Source: Pseudomonas kribbensis (GTDB taxonomy: Bacteria > Pseudomonadota > Gammaproteobacteria > Pseudomonadales > Pseudomonadaceae). Taken from it: DNA of 64,000 nucleotides. Each line of letters begins with the position of its first letter. Positions within the stretch are counted from its first letter, which is position 1. Positions 53,827 to 62,969 of this stretch are shown here, one piece after another. The position numbers and the translations under genes were made by a program. The DNA lies in the NCBI RefSeq assembly GCF_003352185.1, contig NZ_CP029608.1, forward strand, positions 3,596,001 to 3,660,000, given 5' to 3'. Under the pieces are notes generated by a model. The model saw only the letters and a program-made list of their open reading frames with translations. It had not been told where the DNA came from and searched no databases.

Positions 53827-55134
53827 ATGACCACTGAAATAATAAAAACAGACACGCTTGTTGTCGGCGCCGGTCAAGCGGGTGTGGCCATGAGTGAACA
53901 CCTGAGCAAACTCGGGGTTCCGCACCTGGTGCTGGAGCGCAGCCGCATCGCCGAACGCTGGCGCACAGGGCGCTGGGATTCGCTGGTGGCCAACGGTCCG
54001 GCGTGGCACGACCGCTTTCCGGGGATGGAATTCGACGATGTCGATCCGGATGGCTTCGCTCACAAGGAGCGGGTTGCCGATTACTTCGAAGCCTATGCGA
54101 AGAAATTCAACGCGCCGATCCGCACCGGCGTGGACGTGAAGAGCGTAGTGCGCAATGTCGGTCGTCCGGGCTTCACCGTCGAGACTTCCGAAGGCGAGAT
54201 CGAAGCCGCCCGCGTCGTCGCTGCGACTGGTCCGTTCCAGCGTCCGGTGATCCCGGCCATTGCGCCGAAAGATGAACGCCTGCTGCAGATTCACTCGGCC
54301 GACTACCGAAACCCGCAACAGCTGCCGGCCGGCGCGGTGCTGGTGGTCGGTGCCGGTTCGTCGGGCGTGCAGATCGCCGACGAATTGCAACGTTCGGGCA
54401 AGCAGGTTTACCTCTCGGTCGGTGCCCATGACCGCCCGCCTCGCGCTTATCGCAACCGTGATTTCTGCTGGTGGCTCGGCGTGCTCGGCGAGTGGGATCA
54501 GGCCGCAATGAAACCCGGCCGCGAGCACGTGACCATCGCCGTCAGCGGCGCCCACGGTGGCCGCACCATCGACTTCCGTGGCCTGGCCCATCGCGGCATG
54601 ACCCTGGTCGGCGTCACCGAATCGTTCAGCGACGGCGTAGTGACCTTCAAACAGGACCTGCGCGACAACCTCAAGCGCGGCGACGAGAACTACCTCGCGC
54701 TGCTGGATGCCGCCGATGCCTACATCGAACGCAATGGCCTTGATCTGCCACTGGAACCGGAAGCCCGGGAAACCTATCCGGATCCTGAATGCGTGAAGAA
54801 CCCACTGGCCGATCTCGATCTGGCCGCCGCCGGCATCACCTCGATCATCTGGGCCACCGGGTTTGCCGTGGACTATTCCTGGCTGAAAGTCGCCGCTTTC
54901 GACGACAACGGCAAGCCGCAACATCAGCGTGGCGTGTCCAGCGAAGCGGGTGTGTATTTCCTCGGTCTGCCGTGGCAGTCGCGACGCGGTTCGTCGTTCA
55001 TCTGGGGCGTGTGGCACGACGCCAAGCACGTGGCCGATCACATCGCCACCCAGCGCAAATACCTGGCCTATCGCGATGCCGAACAACGCGAAGCCGCGCA
55101 GCACAACAAAGCCGCCGACACCGTCGACGCTTGA
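53827..55134 (+). CDS. flavin-containing monooxygenase (CzcO-like FAD/NAD(P) oxidoreductase)
   Basis: 435 residues. FAD-binding G-x-G-x-x-G at residues 14-19 (VVGAGQAGVAMSEHL) and an NADPH-binding site at about 173-182 (VVGAGSSGVQIADEL). The WATGF motif (IIWATGFAVDYSWL) typical of N-hydroxylating or flavin-containing monooxygenases is present. Expected to add oxygen to a nitrogen, sulfur or carbonyl group. It heads a run of RidA-like, DUF1028, M20 and NCS1 genes, so the substrate is probably a nitrogenous compound. Confidence 0.88.
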   Translation: MTTEIIKTDTLVVGAGQAGVAMSEHLSKLGVPHLVLERSRIAERWRTGRWDSLVANGPAWHDRFPGMEFDDVDPDGFAHKERVADYFEAYAKKFNAPIRTGVDVKSVVRNVGRPGFTVETSEGEIEAARVVAATGPFQRPVIPAIAPKDERLLQIHSADYRNPQQLPAGAVLVVGAGSSGVQIADELQRSGKQVYLSVGAHDRPPRAYRNRDFCWWLGVLGEWDQAAMKPGREHVTIAVSGAHGGRTIDFRGLAHRGMTLVGVTESFSDGVVTFKQDLRDNLKRGDENYLALLDAADAYIERNGLDLPLEPEARETYPDPECVKNPLADLDLAAAGITSIIWATGFAVDYSWLKVAAFDDNGKPQHQRGVSSEAGVYFLGLPWQSRRGSSFIWGVWHDAKHVADHIATQRKYLAYRDAEQREAAQHNKAADTVDA

Positions 55135-55192
55135 TTTCCCTCTTCCATACCGGCGCCTGTCGCGCCGGGTTCGATTTCGTCAGGAGCCTCAC

Positions 55193-55609
55193 ATGAGTCA
55201 GCCAACCCATACCCGCATCCGCATGTTCAACACCAAGGACACCTACCCGAACCAGACCCTGGACAACGATTTGTGCCAGGCCGTGCGCGCCGGAAACACC
55301 GTGTATGTCCGTGGTCAGGTCGGCACCAATTTCGATGGCGAACTGGTCGGCCTCGGCGACCCGCGCGCGCAGACCGAACAGGCGATGCGCAACGTCAAGC
55401 AACTGCTCGAAGAGGCCGGCAGCGACCTGAGCCACATCGTCAAGACCACCACCTACCTGATCGACCCGCGCTACCGCGAACCGGTGTATCAGGAAGTCGG
55501 CAAATGGCTGAAAGGCGTGTTCCCGATTTCCACCGGGCTGGTGGTGTCGGCTTTGGGTCAGCCGCAGTGGCTGATGGAGATCGATGTGGTTGCGGTGATT
55601 CCCGAGTAA
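55193..55609 (+). CDS. RidA/YjgF-family protein lacking the catalytic arginine
   Basis: 138 residues from ATG 55193 (AGGAG 8 bp ahead). Rid fold: NDLCQAVRAGNTVYVRGQVG, DPRAQTEQAMRNVKQLLEEA and IVKTTTYLIDPRYREPVY. Where canonical RidA has P-A-R-S and uses Arg105 to deaminate imines, this reads FPISTGLVVSAL, so the arginine is missing. It therefore belongs to a non-archetypal Rid subgroup and may bind or hydrolyse a different small molecule, as RutC is thought to do in the uracil pathway. Confidence 0.9.
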   Translation: MSQPTHTRIRMFNTKDTYPNQTLDNDLCQAVRAGNTVYVRGQVGTNFDGELVGLGDPRAQTEQAMRNVKQLLEEAGSDLSHIVKTTTYLIDPRYREPVYQEVGKWLKGVFPISTGLVVSALGQPQWLMEIDVVAVIPE

Positions 55610-55636
55610 TTCGACCTTAGCGAAAGGAGGCCACAC

Positions 55637-56314
55637 ATGACATTTTCCATCGCCGCCCGCTGTCCCGAAACCGGTCAGTTCGGCATCGCCATCAGTTCCT
55701 CCAGCATCGCCGTCGGCGCCCGCTGCCCGTGGCTGCTGCCCGGTGTCGGCGCGGTATCGAGCCAGAACATCACCCTGCCCTCCCTCGGCCCGGAAGTGCT
55801 CGCCCTGATGGAGCAAGGTCTGTCGCCCGAGGCGGCGCTGGACAAGGTGCTGACCCGCAATGGCTACAGTCAGTACCGGCAGATCACGGCGATCAACCAC
55901 CTCGGCCAGACCGCCCATTTCAGCGGCGCGCAAACCCTTGGCGTACACAACGCGGTGTCGGGCGAGCAATGCGTGGCGGCGGGCAACATGCTCGCCGGAC
56001 GCTCGGTGATCGAAGCCATGGTCAGCGCCTTCGAGGATGGCGAAGGCCAATTGGCCGACCGCCTGCTCAAGGCCCTGCACGCCGCCCAAGCCTTGGGCGG
56101 CGAAGCGGGACCGGTGCATTCGGCAGCCGTGGTCGTGGTCGGCGAACTGACCTGGCCTATCGTCAACCTGCGGGTGGACTGGGCCGATGAAGACCCGATC
56201 GGCCAGTTGCAGAAACTCTGGGACGCCTATCGTCCGCAATTGCAGGACTACATCGACCGCGCCCTCGATCCGGCCAAGGCGCCGGGCTACGGGGTTGCCG
56301 GAGACGACCGATGA
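55637..56314 (+). CDS. DUF1028 protein (Ntn-hydrolase-like)
   Basis: 225 residues, ATG 55637 behind GAAAGGAGG. DUF1028 family: MTFSIAARCPETGQFGIAIS with SSIAVGARCPW, and GNMLAGRSVIEAMVSAF. The family has an Ntn-hydrolase-like fold and often sits with RidA and peptidase or deacylase genes; I expect amide or N-acyl hydrolysis. Its last 4 bases overlap the M20 gene (ATGA), suggesting coupling. Confidence 0.88.
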   Translation: MTFSIAARCPETGQFGIAISSSSIAVGARCPWLLPGVGAVSSQNITLPSLGPEVLALMEQGLSPEAALDKVLTRNGYSQYRQITAINHLGQTAHFSGAQTLGVHNAVSGEQCVAAGNMLAGRSVIEAMVSAFEDGEGQLADRLLKALHAAQALGGEAGPVHSAAVVVVGELTWPIVNLRVDWADEDPIGQLQKLWDAYRPQLQDYIDRALDPAKAPGYGVAGDDR

Positions 56315-57459
56315 GCGACAGCGTCGCGTTGCTCAAGACGCTGGTGGGGTTCGACACCACCAGCCGCGAGTCCAACCTGCAATTGATCGACTTCGTTCGC
56401 AGCTACCTCGAAGGTTTCGATGTGCCGTGCAAGCTGATCTACAACGATGAGCGCAGCAAGGCCAATCTGTTCGCCACGATTGGCCCGGCCGATCAGCCGG
56501 GCATCGTGTTGTCGGGACACACCGATGTGGTACCTGCCGATGGTCAGCCATGGACCGTGCCGCCGTTCGAACTCAGCGAGCGTGACGGCAAGTTGTACGG
56601 TCGTGGCACGGCGGACATGAAGGGCTACATCGCCTGCGTGCTGGCGCTGGTGCCGTCGTTGATCGAATCACCATTGCGTATGCCGGTGCACATTGCTCTG
56701 TCCTATGACGAAGAGGTCGGCTGCCTCGGCGTGCGTTCGTTGCTCAAGATGCTGGAGCAGCGTCCGGTCAAACCGTTGCTGTGCATCATCGGCGAGCCCA
56801 CCGAACTCCAACCGGTGCTCGGGCACAAGGGCAAACTGGCGATGCGTTGCGATGTTCAGGGTCACTCCTGTCACTCTGCCTACGCGCCGCTCGGGGTCAA
56901 CGCCATCGAATGCGCCGCCGAACTGATCGGCGAGCTGGGACGCATCGGTCGGCAGCTCAAGGATGAACATCTCGACCCACGTTTCGACCCGCCGTATTCC
57001 ACGGTGCAAACCGGCGTGATCAGCGGTGGCAAGGCGTTGAATATCGTCCCCGCCGATTGCCGTTTTGATTTCGAAATACGCGCTCTGCCCTCGCAGGATC
57101 CGGCGGTCGTCGCGCAGCAACTCAAGGTCTACGCCGAGCAGCAAGTACTGCCGCGTATGCGTGCGGTCAGCGAGCTGAGCGATATCCGATTCAGCGAACT
57201 GTCGGCCTATCCGGGGCTGGCGACTGACGCCCGGAGCCAGGCGGCGCAATTGATCGCCACGTTCTGTGGCTCGGACGATTTCGGCACTGTGGCGTTCGGC
57301 ACTGAAGGCGGTTTGTTCGACGCAGTGGGGATCCCCACAGTTGTGTGCGGTCCCGGCAGCATGGATCAGGGCCACAAGCCGGACGAGTTCGTCAGCCGCG
57401 ATCAGCTCAAGGCTTGCGATGAGATCCTGCAACGGATGCTGGCGTCGATTCGCCTTTGA
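56311..57459 (+). CDS. M20-family deacylase (acetylornithine deacetylase ArgE-like)
   Basis: 382 residues. Di-zinc M20 peptidase: His70 in SGHTDVVPAD, Asp102 in GTADMKGYI, general-base Glu134 in SYDEEVGCLG, further ligands in IGEPTELQP and GHKPDEFV, and the dimerisation domain from about 180 (GHSCHSAYAPLGVNAIE). Size and motifs match ArgE, but the catabolic setting (DUF1028, RidA-like, NCS1 permease) suggests a role on another N-acyl or N-carbamoyl amino acid. Confidence 0.9.
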   Translation: MSDSVALLKTLVGFDTTSRESNLQLIDFVRSYLEGFDVPCKLIYNDERSKANLFATIGPADQPGIVLSGHTDVVPADGQPWTVPPFELSERDGKLYGRGTADMKGYIACVLALVPSLIESPLRMPVHIALSYDEEVGCLGVRSLLKMLEQRPVKPLLCIIGEPTELQPVLGHKGKLAMRCDVQGHSCHSAYAPLGVNAIECAAELIGELGRIGRQLKDEHLDPRFDPPYSTVQTGVISGGKALNIVPADCRFDFEIRALPSQDPAVVAQQLKVYAEQQVLPRMRAVSELSDIRFSELSAYPGLATDARSQAAQLIATFCGSDDFGTVAFGTEGGLFDAVGIPTVVCGPGSMDQGHKPDEFVSRDQLKACDEILQRMLASIRL

Positions 57460-57749
57460 AAAAACCGGTCTGGCTGCTGGATAAAAGTCCGCAGCCAAGC
57501 CGCAATAACACCGACAGACAGCTGCTCCAATGGAGGTCAGCTGCGTTGCCGCTCATGGCGCTGAAACGCCCGAAACAGAGCGCTTTGAGCTGCCCGAAGA
57601 GCCTCGTATTTTTAACGTCTGAAGCAACAAAACTACTAATTTATCTCTCCCCTTTCCTTGCCCATGATCAACCCCAACAAGAAATGCGCCGTCCGTGCCG
57701 GCGCTCACTGAAGTACGTCCACGTACTCGTCCTTGCCTTGGAGTTCGTC

Positions 57750-59165
57750 ATGGCCACCTCTGCAACAACGTCCGCACCGCTCATTGAAAAACACACGATC
57801 GGCTACGTGCCGCCCGAAGATCGCCACGGAAAGGTCAGGGATCTGTTCACCCTCTGGTTCGGCGGCAACATCGCGCCGTTGCCCATCGTCACCGGCGCCC
57901 TCGGCGTGCAACTGTTTCACCTGAATCTGCTGTGGGGCATCGTCGCCATTCTGGTCGGGCATCTCGTCGGTGGTGTGCTGATGGCGCTGCACTCGGCGCA
58001 AGGCCCGCAGATGGGCATCCCGCAGATGATTCAGAGCCGCGCACAATTCGGCTCCCTCGGCGCGCTGCTGGTGGTGTTGATTGCCGGCGTGATGTACATC
58101 GGCTTCTTCGCCTCCAACATCGTGCTGGCCGGCAAGTCCTTGCATGGCGTGGTCGACAGCGTTCCGGTGCCGGTCGGCATCGTCATCGGCGCGCTGGGTT
58201 CGGGGATCATCGGGATCATCGGTTACCGCTTCATCCACGTGCTCAACCGCATCGGCACCTGGGTGCTCGGGATCGGCATCGTGGTCGGTTTCGGCTACAT
58301 CCTGACTCACGTGCAAACGGCTGACTTCCTTACCCGTGGCGGTTTCAACCTTTCAGGCTGGCTCGCGACGGTGTCGCTGGCGGCGTTGTGGCAGATTGCG
58401 TTTGCGCCTTACGTCTCGGACTACTCGCGTTATCTGCCGGCGAATGTGCCGGTGGCGGCGACGTTCTGGACCACTTACCTCGGCTCCGCGCTGGGCTCGA
58501 GCCTGTCGTTCATCTTCGGGGCGGTCGCCGTGCTGGCAACGCCGGTGGGCATGGACACCATGGACGCGGTGAAACTCGCCACCGGCTCGATCGGCCCGCT
58601 GATGCTGGTGCTGTTCCTGCTCAGCGTGATCAGCCATAACGCCCTCAACCTGTACGGCGCCGTGCTGTCGCTGATCACCCTGGTGCAGACGTTCGCCTAC
58701 CGCTGGATTCCGACCGCCAAGAGCCGCGCGGTGATTTCGCTGATCGTGCTGCTGGCCTGCTGCTTTGCTGCAGTCGGTGCGTCGTCGGACTTCATCGGCC
58801 ATTTCGTCGACATGGTGCTGGTGCTGCTGGTCGTGCTGGTGCCGTGGACCGCGATCAACCTGATCGACTTCTACGCCATCCACAAAGGCCAGTACGACAT
58901 CGCCTCGATCTTCCAGGTCGACGGCGGCATCTACGGCCGCTATAACCCGCAAGCCTTGCTGGCGTATGCAATCGGCATCGTGGTGCAGATTCCGTTCATG
59001 AACACGCCGCTGTACGTCGGCCCGGTGTCGGCGCACATCAACGGCGCGGACCTTTCCTGGCTGGTGGGGTTGCTGGTGACGTCGCCGCTGTATTTCTGGC
59101 TGGCGAGTCGTGACAGTGCTTATCGTCGGCGGCTGATGACCGGGAAACTGGCGGGCAGTCTCTGA
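57750..59165 (+). CDS. NCS1-family permease (cytosine permease-like), copy 2
   Basis: 471 residues from ATG 57750 behind GGAG; the 290-bp gap ahead suggests its own promoter. Closely related to the permease at 35828 (FTLWFGGNIAPLPIVTGALG, AQGPQMGIPQMIQSRAQFGS, FAPYVSDYSRYLP). Twelve membrane helices. Located with the monooxygenase/RidA/DUF1028/M20 run, it likely imports that pathway's substrate. No operator of the A-E type is in front. Confidence 0.92.
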   Translation: MATSATTSAPLIEKHTIGYVPPEDRHGKVRDLFTLWFGGNIAPLPIVTGALGVQLFHLNLLWGIVAILVGHLVGGVLMALHSAQGPQMGIPQMIQSRAQFGSLGALLVVLIAGVMYIGFFASNIVLAGKSLHGVVDSVPVPVGIVIGALGSGIIGIIGYRFIHVLNRIGTWVLGIGIVVGFGYILTHVQTADFLTRGGFNLSGWLATVSLAALWQIAFAPYVSDYSRYLPANVPVAATFWTTYLGSALGSSLSFIFGAVAVLATPVGMDTMDAVKLATGSIGPLMLVLFLLSVISHNALNLYGAVLSLITLVQTFAYRWIPTAKSRAVISLIVLLACCFAAVGASSDFIGHFVDMVLVLLVVLVPWTAINLIDFYAIHKGQYDIASIFQVDGGIYGRYNPQALLAYAIGIVVQIPFMNTPLYVGPVSAHINGADLSWLVGLLVTSPLYFWLASRDSAYRRRLMTGKLAGSL

Positions 59166-59172
59166 GATAGAT

Positions 59173-59217
59173 AAAAAAATTCCCGGTTCGGCAAATCACC
59201 GAACCGGGCATTTTTTT
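59173..59217. terminator. bidirectional intrinsic terminator
   Basis: AAAAAAATTCCCGGTTCGG / CCGAACCGGGCATTTTTTT between the converging permease and molbindin genes. Confidence 0.92.
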
Positions 59218-59233
59218 CGAGTCACGCGTTTGA

Positions 59234-59662
59234 TCAGGCCGGCACACCCAGAATGATGTGCGAAGCCTTGATCACGGCAGTGGCACTGACGCCAGCCGCC
59301 AGACCCAGTTCGTTCACCGCATCGCGGGTCACGATCGAATAGACCTTCGAACCGCCAGCCAGCTCGATCACCACTTCGGCGTTGACCGCGCCATCGGTCA
59401 CGCTCAGCACCTTGCCTTGCAGGCAGTTGCGGGCCGACAGGCGAATGCCTTCGGACTCGGTCATCAGCATCACCCAAGGCGCCTTGACCAGGGCGACGGC
59501 TTCTTTGCCCACCGCAATGCCCAGGCTCTTGAGGCTGGCCAGGGTCACGACCGCCACCAGCTTCTCGCCGCCCGGCAGAGTCAGGACAACTTCGGCATTG
59601 ACCGAGCCTTCCTGAACCTGGCTGACCTGACCTTTGAACACGTTGCGGGCACTGACTTTCAT
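59234..59662 (-). CDS. tandem Mop/TOBE-domain molybdate-binding protein (molbindin)
   Basis: 142 residues made of two Mop domains: SARNVFKGQVSQVQEGSVNA (residues 4-23) and SARNCLQGKVLSVTDGAVNA (about 76-95), each followed by a beta-barrel half. This is the molbindin type that stores molybdate or tungstate in the cytoplasm. It stands alone between convergent permease and M24 genes; no modABC is in the window. Confidence 0.92.
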   Translation of the reverse strand: MKVSARNVFKGQVSQVQEGSVNAEVVLTLPGGEKLVAVVTLASLKSLGIAVGKEAVALVKAPWVMLMTESEGIRLSARNCLQGKVLSVTDGAVNAEVVIELAGGSKVYSIVTRDAVNELGLAAGVSATAVIKASHIILGVPA

Positions 59663-59793
59663 GATGGACGTCCTTTTGTTGACTTTGGAGTTAGGAAACG
59701 GCCTGCATCATCGTGGCAAGCGCTATGTAGTTACAACTACAGCGCTACACCTCTCTGAACATCGACTCCTGACTCTAGCACCGTCAATGTGAA

Positions 59794-60456
59794 TCAGATC
59801 AACAGGTCTTCATAGAACGCGCCGTAGGGAAGTTCAGGGTGTTCGATCTGGATTTCCAGAATCCACACACCGGCATTCGGCGCCTGATCGAAATCACCGA
59901 GATTGCCGCCGCGATAAATCGCGTGAGGAAAATCGCTGACCCGGTGGCCCTTTATGTCCAGGTTCAACTTCCAGCCCATGGCCTGCGCCTGATCGGTGGC
60001 GTAGCGGTACAGTTCGACACCGGTTACGCCCTTGCGCCAGAAGGCTTCGACCTTGTCAAAGAGTTCCTTGGAGGCTGCCGCACAGGCGATCATTTGCGGA
60101 TCAGACCCGGTGACGAACGTCGCTCCGGCATCGCCTTCGTGGCCTTCCCAGACCACGCCCATGTCGATGAAGAAAATGTCGCTCTCGCCCAGCACCGGAT
60201 CGCCGTCGGAGCGTTCCTTGAAAGTCTTGAGTGTATTGGCGCCGAAGCGGATCAGCAGCGGATGCCAGATCCGGTCCATGCCCAGCTCGACGAGGATTTC
60301 CTTGCCACGTGCATGGGCTTCGGATTCGCGCATGCCGGGTTTGATCACCTTGGCGATCTCGTCCACGGCCTTCCAGGTCAACTGCTGGGCATGGCGCATG
60401 GTCTCCAGCACAAAACGCTCACCTACTGCTTCTTTACCGCTCAGGGCTGTGGTCAT
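59794..60456 (-). CDS. M24-family metallohydrolase (creatinase/aminopeptidase P-like)
   Basis: 220 residues from ATG 60456 behind AAGGA. Pita-bread M24 core without the N-terminal domain of creatinase or PepP: metal ligands in FIDMGVVWEGHEGDAG (two Asp), a His in KGHRVSDFPHAIY and Glu in LEIQIEHP. Substrate unknown; proximity to the RidA/DUF1028/M20 genes suggests an amide or amidine bond. It lies downstream of the LysR gene, on the same strand, with an 88-bp gap containing a palindrome. Confidence 0.85.
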   Translation of the reverse strand: MTTALSGKEAVGERFVLETMRHAQQLTWKAVDEIAKVIKPGMRESEAHARGKEILVELGMDRIWHPLLIRFGANTLKTFKERSDGDPVLGESDIFFIDMGVVWEGHEGDAGATFVTGSDPQMIACAAASKELFDKVEAFWRKGVTGVELYRYATDQAQAMGWKLNLDIKGHRVSDFPHAIYRGGNLGDFDQAPNAGVWILEIQIEHPELPYGAFYEDLLI

Positions 60457-60532
60457 CGCTGATTCCTTCTGGCTAATCGCTTGCGCTGTATAGTTTTTTA
60501 TATTGCGAAACAGGACGCCTAAGATACAACCA

Positions 60533-60547
60533 TGACACAAAGTGTCA
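60533..60547. promoter_or_regulatory. 15-bp palindrome before the M24 gene
   Basis: TGACAC-AAA-GTGTCA, 6-bp perfect arms, 77 bp upstream of the M24 start and overlapping the LysR stop codon. Possible operator. Confidence 0.45.
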
Positions 60548-61432
60548 ATTCTCTTCTGCACGCACCACGCCGCGCTCTTCGAGCAAGCGCACAAACATGC
60601 TCAGACTGCGCGACACCGTACCTCGCCGCCACACCAGCCAAGTGGTCAGATAGCGAAAATCCGCCGCCAGCGGCCAGACGCTTACCGTCGCGCAACCGGG
60701 CATGCTCTGCAGCATGCTGCGCGGCATCAGGGCCAGACCCGCCCCCGCGCTGACGCAGGCGAGCATGCCGTGATAGGACTCCATTTCGAAGATCTTGCCG
60801 GGCACGGCGGCGTCGGTGCTGAACCATTTTTCGAAGTGATGGCGATAGGAGCAGTTCGAGCGGAACGCATAGATGTTCTCGCCATTCACGTCCGCAGCAC
60901 GCTTGATCGGCCCGTGATGCAGCGGCGAGATGATGACCATTTCCTCTTCGAACGCCGGGATGCCTTCCAGTGCCGGATGTAACACCGGGCCGTCGACAAA
61001 CGCGGCCGCCAGGCGCCCGGAAAGCACACCGTCGATCATCGTCCCGGAGGGGCCGGTCGAGAGGTCCAGATCGACCTTCGGATGCTGCTGGTTATAGGTC
61101 GCCAGCAAACCGGGAATCCTCACCGCTGCGGTACTTTCCAGCGAGCCCAGCGGGAATGCACCTTGCGGTTCCTCGCCGGCCACTGTGGCGCGCGCTTCTT
61201 GCACCAGGTCGAGAATCCGCCGCGCGTACTCCAGAAAACTCCAGCCGGCCGGTGACAGGCGCAAGCGGCTTTTCTCGCGGATGAACAGATCGACGCCCAG
61301 ATCCTCTTCCAGCTGCTTGATGCGGGTCGTCAGGTTCGACGGCACGCGATGGATCTGCGCCGCCGCCGCGCTGATGCTGCCGTGCTCGGCAACGGCCTTG
61401 AAGATTTCCAGTTGCACCAGATCCACAGTCAT
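60545..61432 (-). CDS. LysR-family transcriptional regulator
   Basis: 295 residues from ATG 61432 ([16 protein letters not shown]). N-terminal helix-turn-helix ([20 protein letters not shown]) and an effector domain with [18 protein letters not shown] and [15 protein letters not shown], close to the PtxR/CysL-like group. It diverges from the aldehyde dehydrogenase gene, its probable target. Confidence 0.93.
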   Translation of the reverse strand: MTVDLVQLEIFKAVAEHGSISAAAAQIHRVPSNLTTRIKQLEEDLGVDLFIREKSRLRLSPAGWSFLEYARRILDLVQEARATVAGEEPQGAFPLGSLESTAAVRIPGLLATYNQQHPKVDLDLSTGPSGTMIDGVLSGRLAAAFVDGPVLHPALEGIPAFEEEMVIISPLHHGPIKRAADVNGENIYAFRSNCSYRHHFEKWFSTDAAVPGKIFEMESYHGMLACVSAGAGLALMPRSMLQSMPGCATVSVWPLAADFRYLTTWLVWRRGTVSRSLSMFVRLLEERGVVRAEEN

Positions 61433-61529
61433 TCTCCAATCGTGAAAGAAACGCTCTTTATTATTCAGTTTCCAGAAATCAAACGCCACCCTACTCTGAG
61501 CGCATCCACTGACCTCGCAGGACGATGCC

Positions 61530-62921
61530 ATGAGCCCGATTTCCAGCCAGACCCACGCCATCTCGATCAACCCCGCCACCGGCGAGCAGATCGGTCACTA
61601 CGCCTTCGAATCCGCCGAGGCCCTCGATGCCGCGCTGACCCGTGCCGCCTTCGGATTCGGCAAATGGAAACGCAAGCCTTTGCAGGACCGCTCCCGCGCA
61701 CTGACCACGCTGGCCGGCGCTCTGCGTGACAGCAGCGAAGCCATGGCGACCATGATCACCCGGGAAATGGGCAAGCCGATCGCTCAGGCCCGTGGCGAAA
61801 TCGAAAAATGCGCCAAGCTCTGCGAGTGGTACGCCGAACACGGCCCGGCCATGCTCAACGCCGAAGCGACCCTGGTCGAAGGCGGCAAGGCGCGCATCGA
61901 GTACCGTCCGCTGGGGCCGATCCTCGCCGTGATGCCGTGGAACTTCCCGATCTGGCAGGTACTGCGCGGTGCCGTTCCGGCGCTGATCGCCGGCAACACC
62001 TACGTGCTCAAGCATGCGCCGAACGTGATGGGCAGCGCCTATCTGCTGCGCGATGCCTTCACCCGCGCCGGGTTTGCCGATGGCGTGTTTGAAGTGATCA
62101 ACGTCACCCCGGAAGGCGTGTCCACCGCCATCGCTGACCCGCGCATTGCTGCCGTAACCCTGACCGGCAGCGTCCGCGCCGGCATGGCCATCGGCGCACA
62201 GGCCGGTGCCGCGCTGAAGAAATGCGTGCTGGAACTGGGCGGTTCCGATCCGTTCATCGTGCTCAACGACGCCGACATCGATGAAGCCGTGCAAGCAGCA
62301 GTGATCGGCCGTTACCAGAACTCCGGCCAGGTCTGCGCCGCCGCCAAACGCCTGATCATCGAAGAAGGCGTGGTCGAAGAGTTCACCCGCAAATTCGTCG
62401 AGGCCACCCGCCAGTTGAAAATGGGCGATCCGTTGTCCGCCGACAACTACATCGGCCCGATGGCTCGTTTCGATCTGCGTGACGAACTGGATCAACAGGT
62501 GCGCGACACTCTCGAAGAAGGTGCCACCCTGCTGCTCGGTGGCGGTAAGGTCGAAGGCGCAGGCAACTACTATGAGCCGACCGTGCTGGCCGATGTCACT
62601 GACCGCATGACCTCGTTCAAGCAGGAACTGTTCGGCCCGGTGGCATCGATCATCACCGCCCGCGACTGCGCCCATGCCGTGGCCCTGGCCAACGACAGTG
62701 AGTTCGGTCTGACTGCAACGATCTACACCGCCAACGTCGCCCTGGCCCATCAACTGACCAGCGAACTGGAAACCGGTGGCGTGTTCATCAACGGCTACTC
62801 CGCCAGCGACCCGCGCGTGACCTTCGGTGGCGTGAAGAAAAGCGGTTTCGGCCGTGAGCTGTCGCATTTCGGCGTGCGCGAGTTCTGCAATGCGCAGACC
62901 GTGTGGCTGGATCGCCGTTGA
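61530..62921 (+). CDS. NAD(P)-dependent aldehyde (semialdehyde) dehydrogenase
   Basis: 463 residues. Catalytic Cys269 in [11 protein letters not shown] and Glu235 in LELGGSDPF; cofactor motif [20 protein letters not shown]. Length and the [14 protein letters not shown] start match the short succinate-semialdehyde dehydrogenase type. Under the control of the divergent LysR gene. The second such enzyme in the window (first at 7521). Confidence 0.93.
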   Translation: MSPISSQTHAISINPATGEQIGHYAFESAEALDAALTRAAFGFGKWKRKPLQDRSRALTTLAGALRDSSEAMATMITREMGKPIAQARGEIEKCAKLCEWYAEHGPAMLNAEATLVEGGKARIEYRPLGPILAVMPWNFPIWQVLRGAVPALIAGNTYVLKHAPNVMGSAYLLRDAFTRAGFADGVFEVINVTPEGVSTAIADPRIAAVTLTGSVRAGMAIGAQAGAALKKCVLELGGSDPFIVLNDADIDEAVQAAVIGRYQNSGQVCAAAKRLIIEEGVVEEFTRKFVEATRQLKMGDPLSADNYIGPMARFDLRDELDQQVRDTLEEGATLLLGGGKVEGAGNYYEPTVLADVTDRMTSFKQELFGPVASIITARDCAHAVALANDSEFGLTATIYTANVALAHQLTSELETGGVFINGYSASDPRVTFGGVKKSGFGRELSHFGVREFCNAQTVWLDRR

Positions 62922-62931
62922 TCCGATGAAC

Positions 62932-62967
62932 AAAGCCCGGAAGCGTTTTGCGCTTCCGGGCTTTTTC
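62932..62967. terminator. bidirectional intrinsic terminator
   Basis: AAAGCCCGGAAGCG-ttttg-CGCTTCCGGGCTTTTT between the converging aldehyde dehydrogenase and MFS genes. Confidence 0.92.
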
Positions 62968-62969
62968 AT

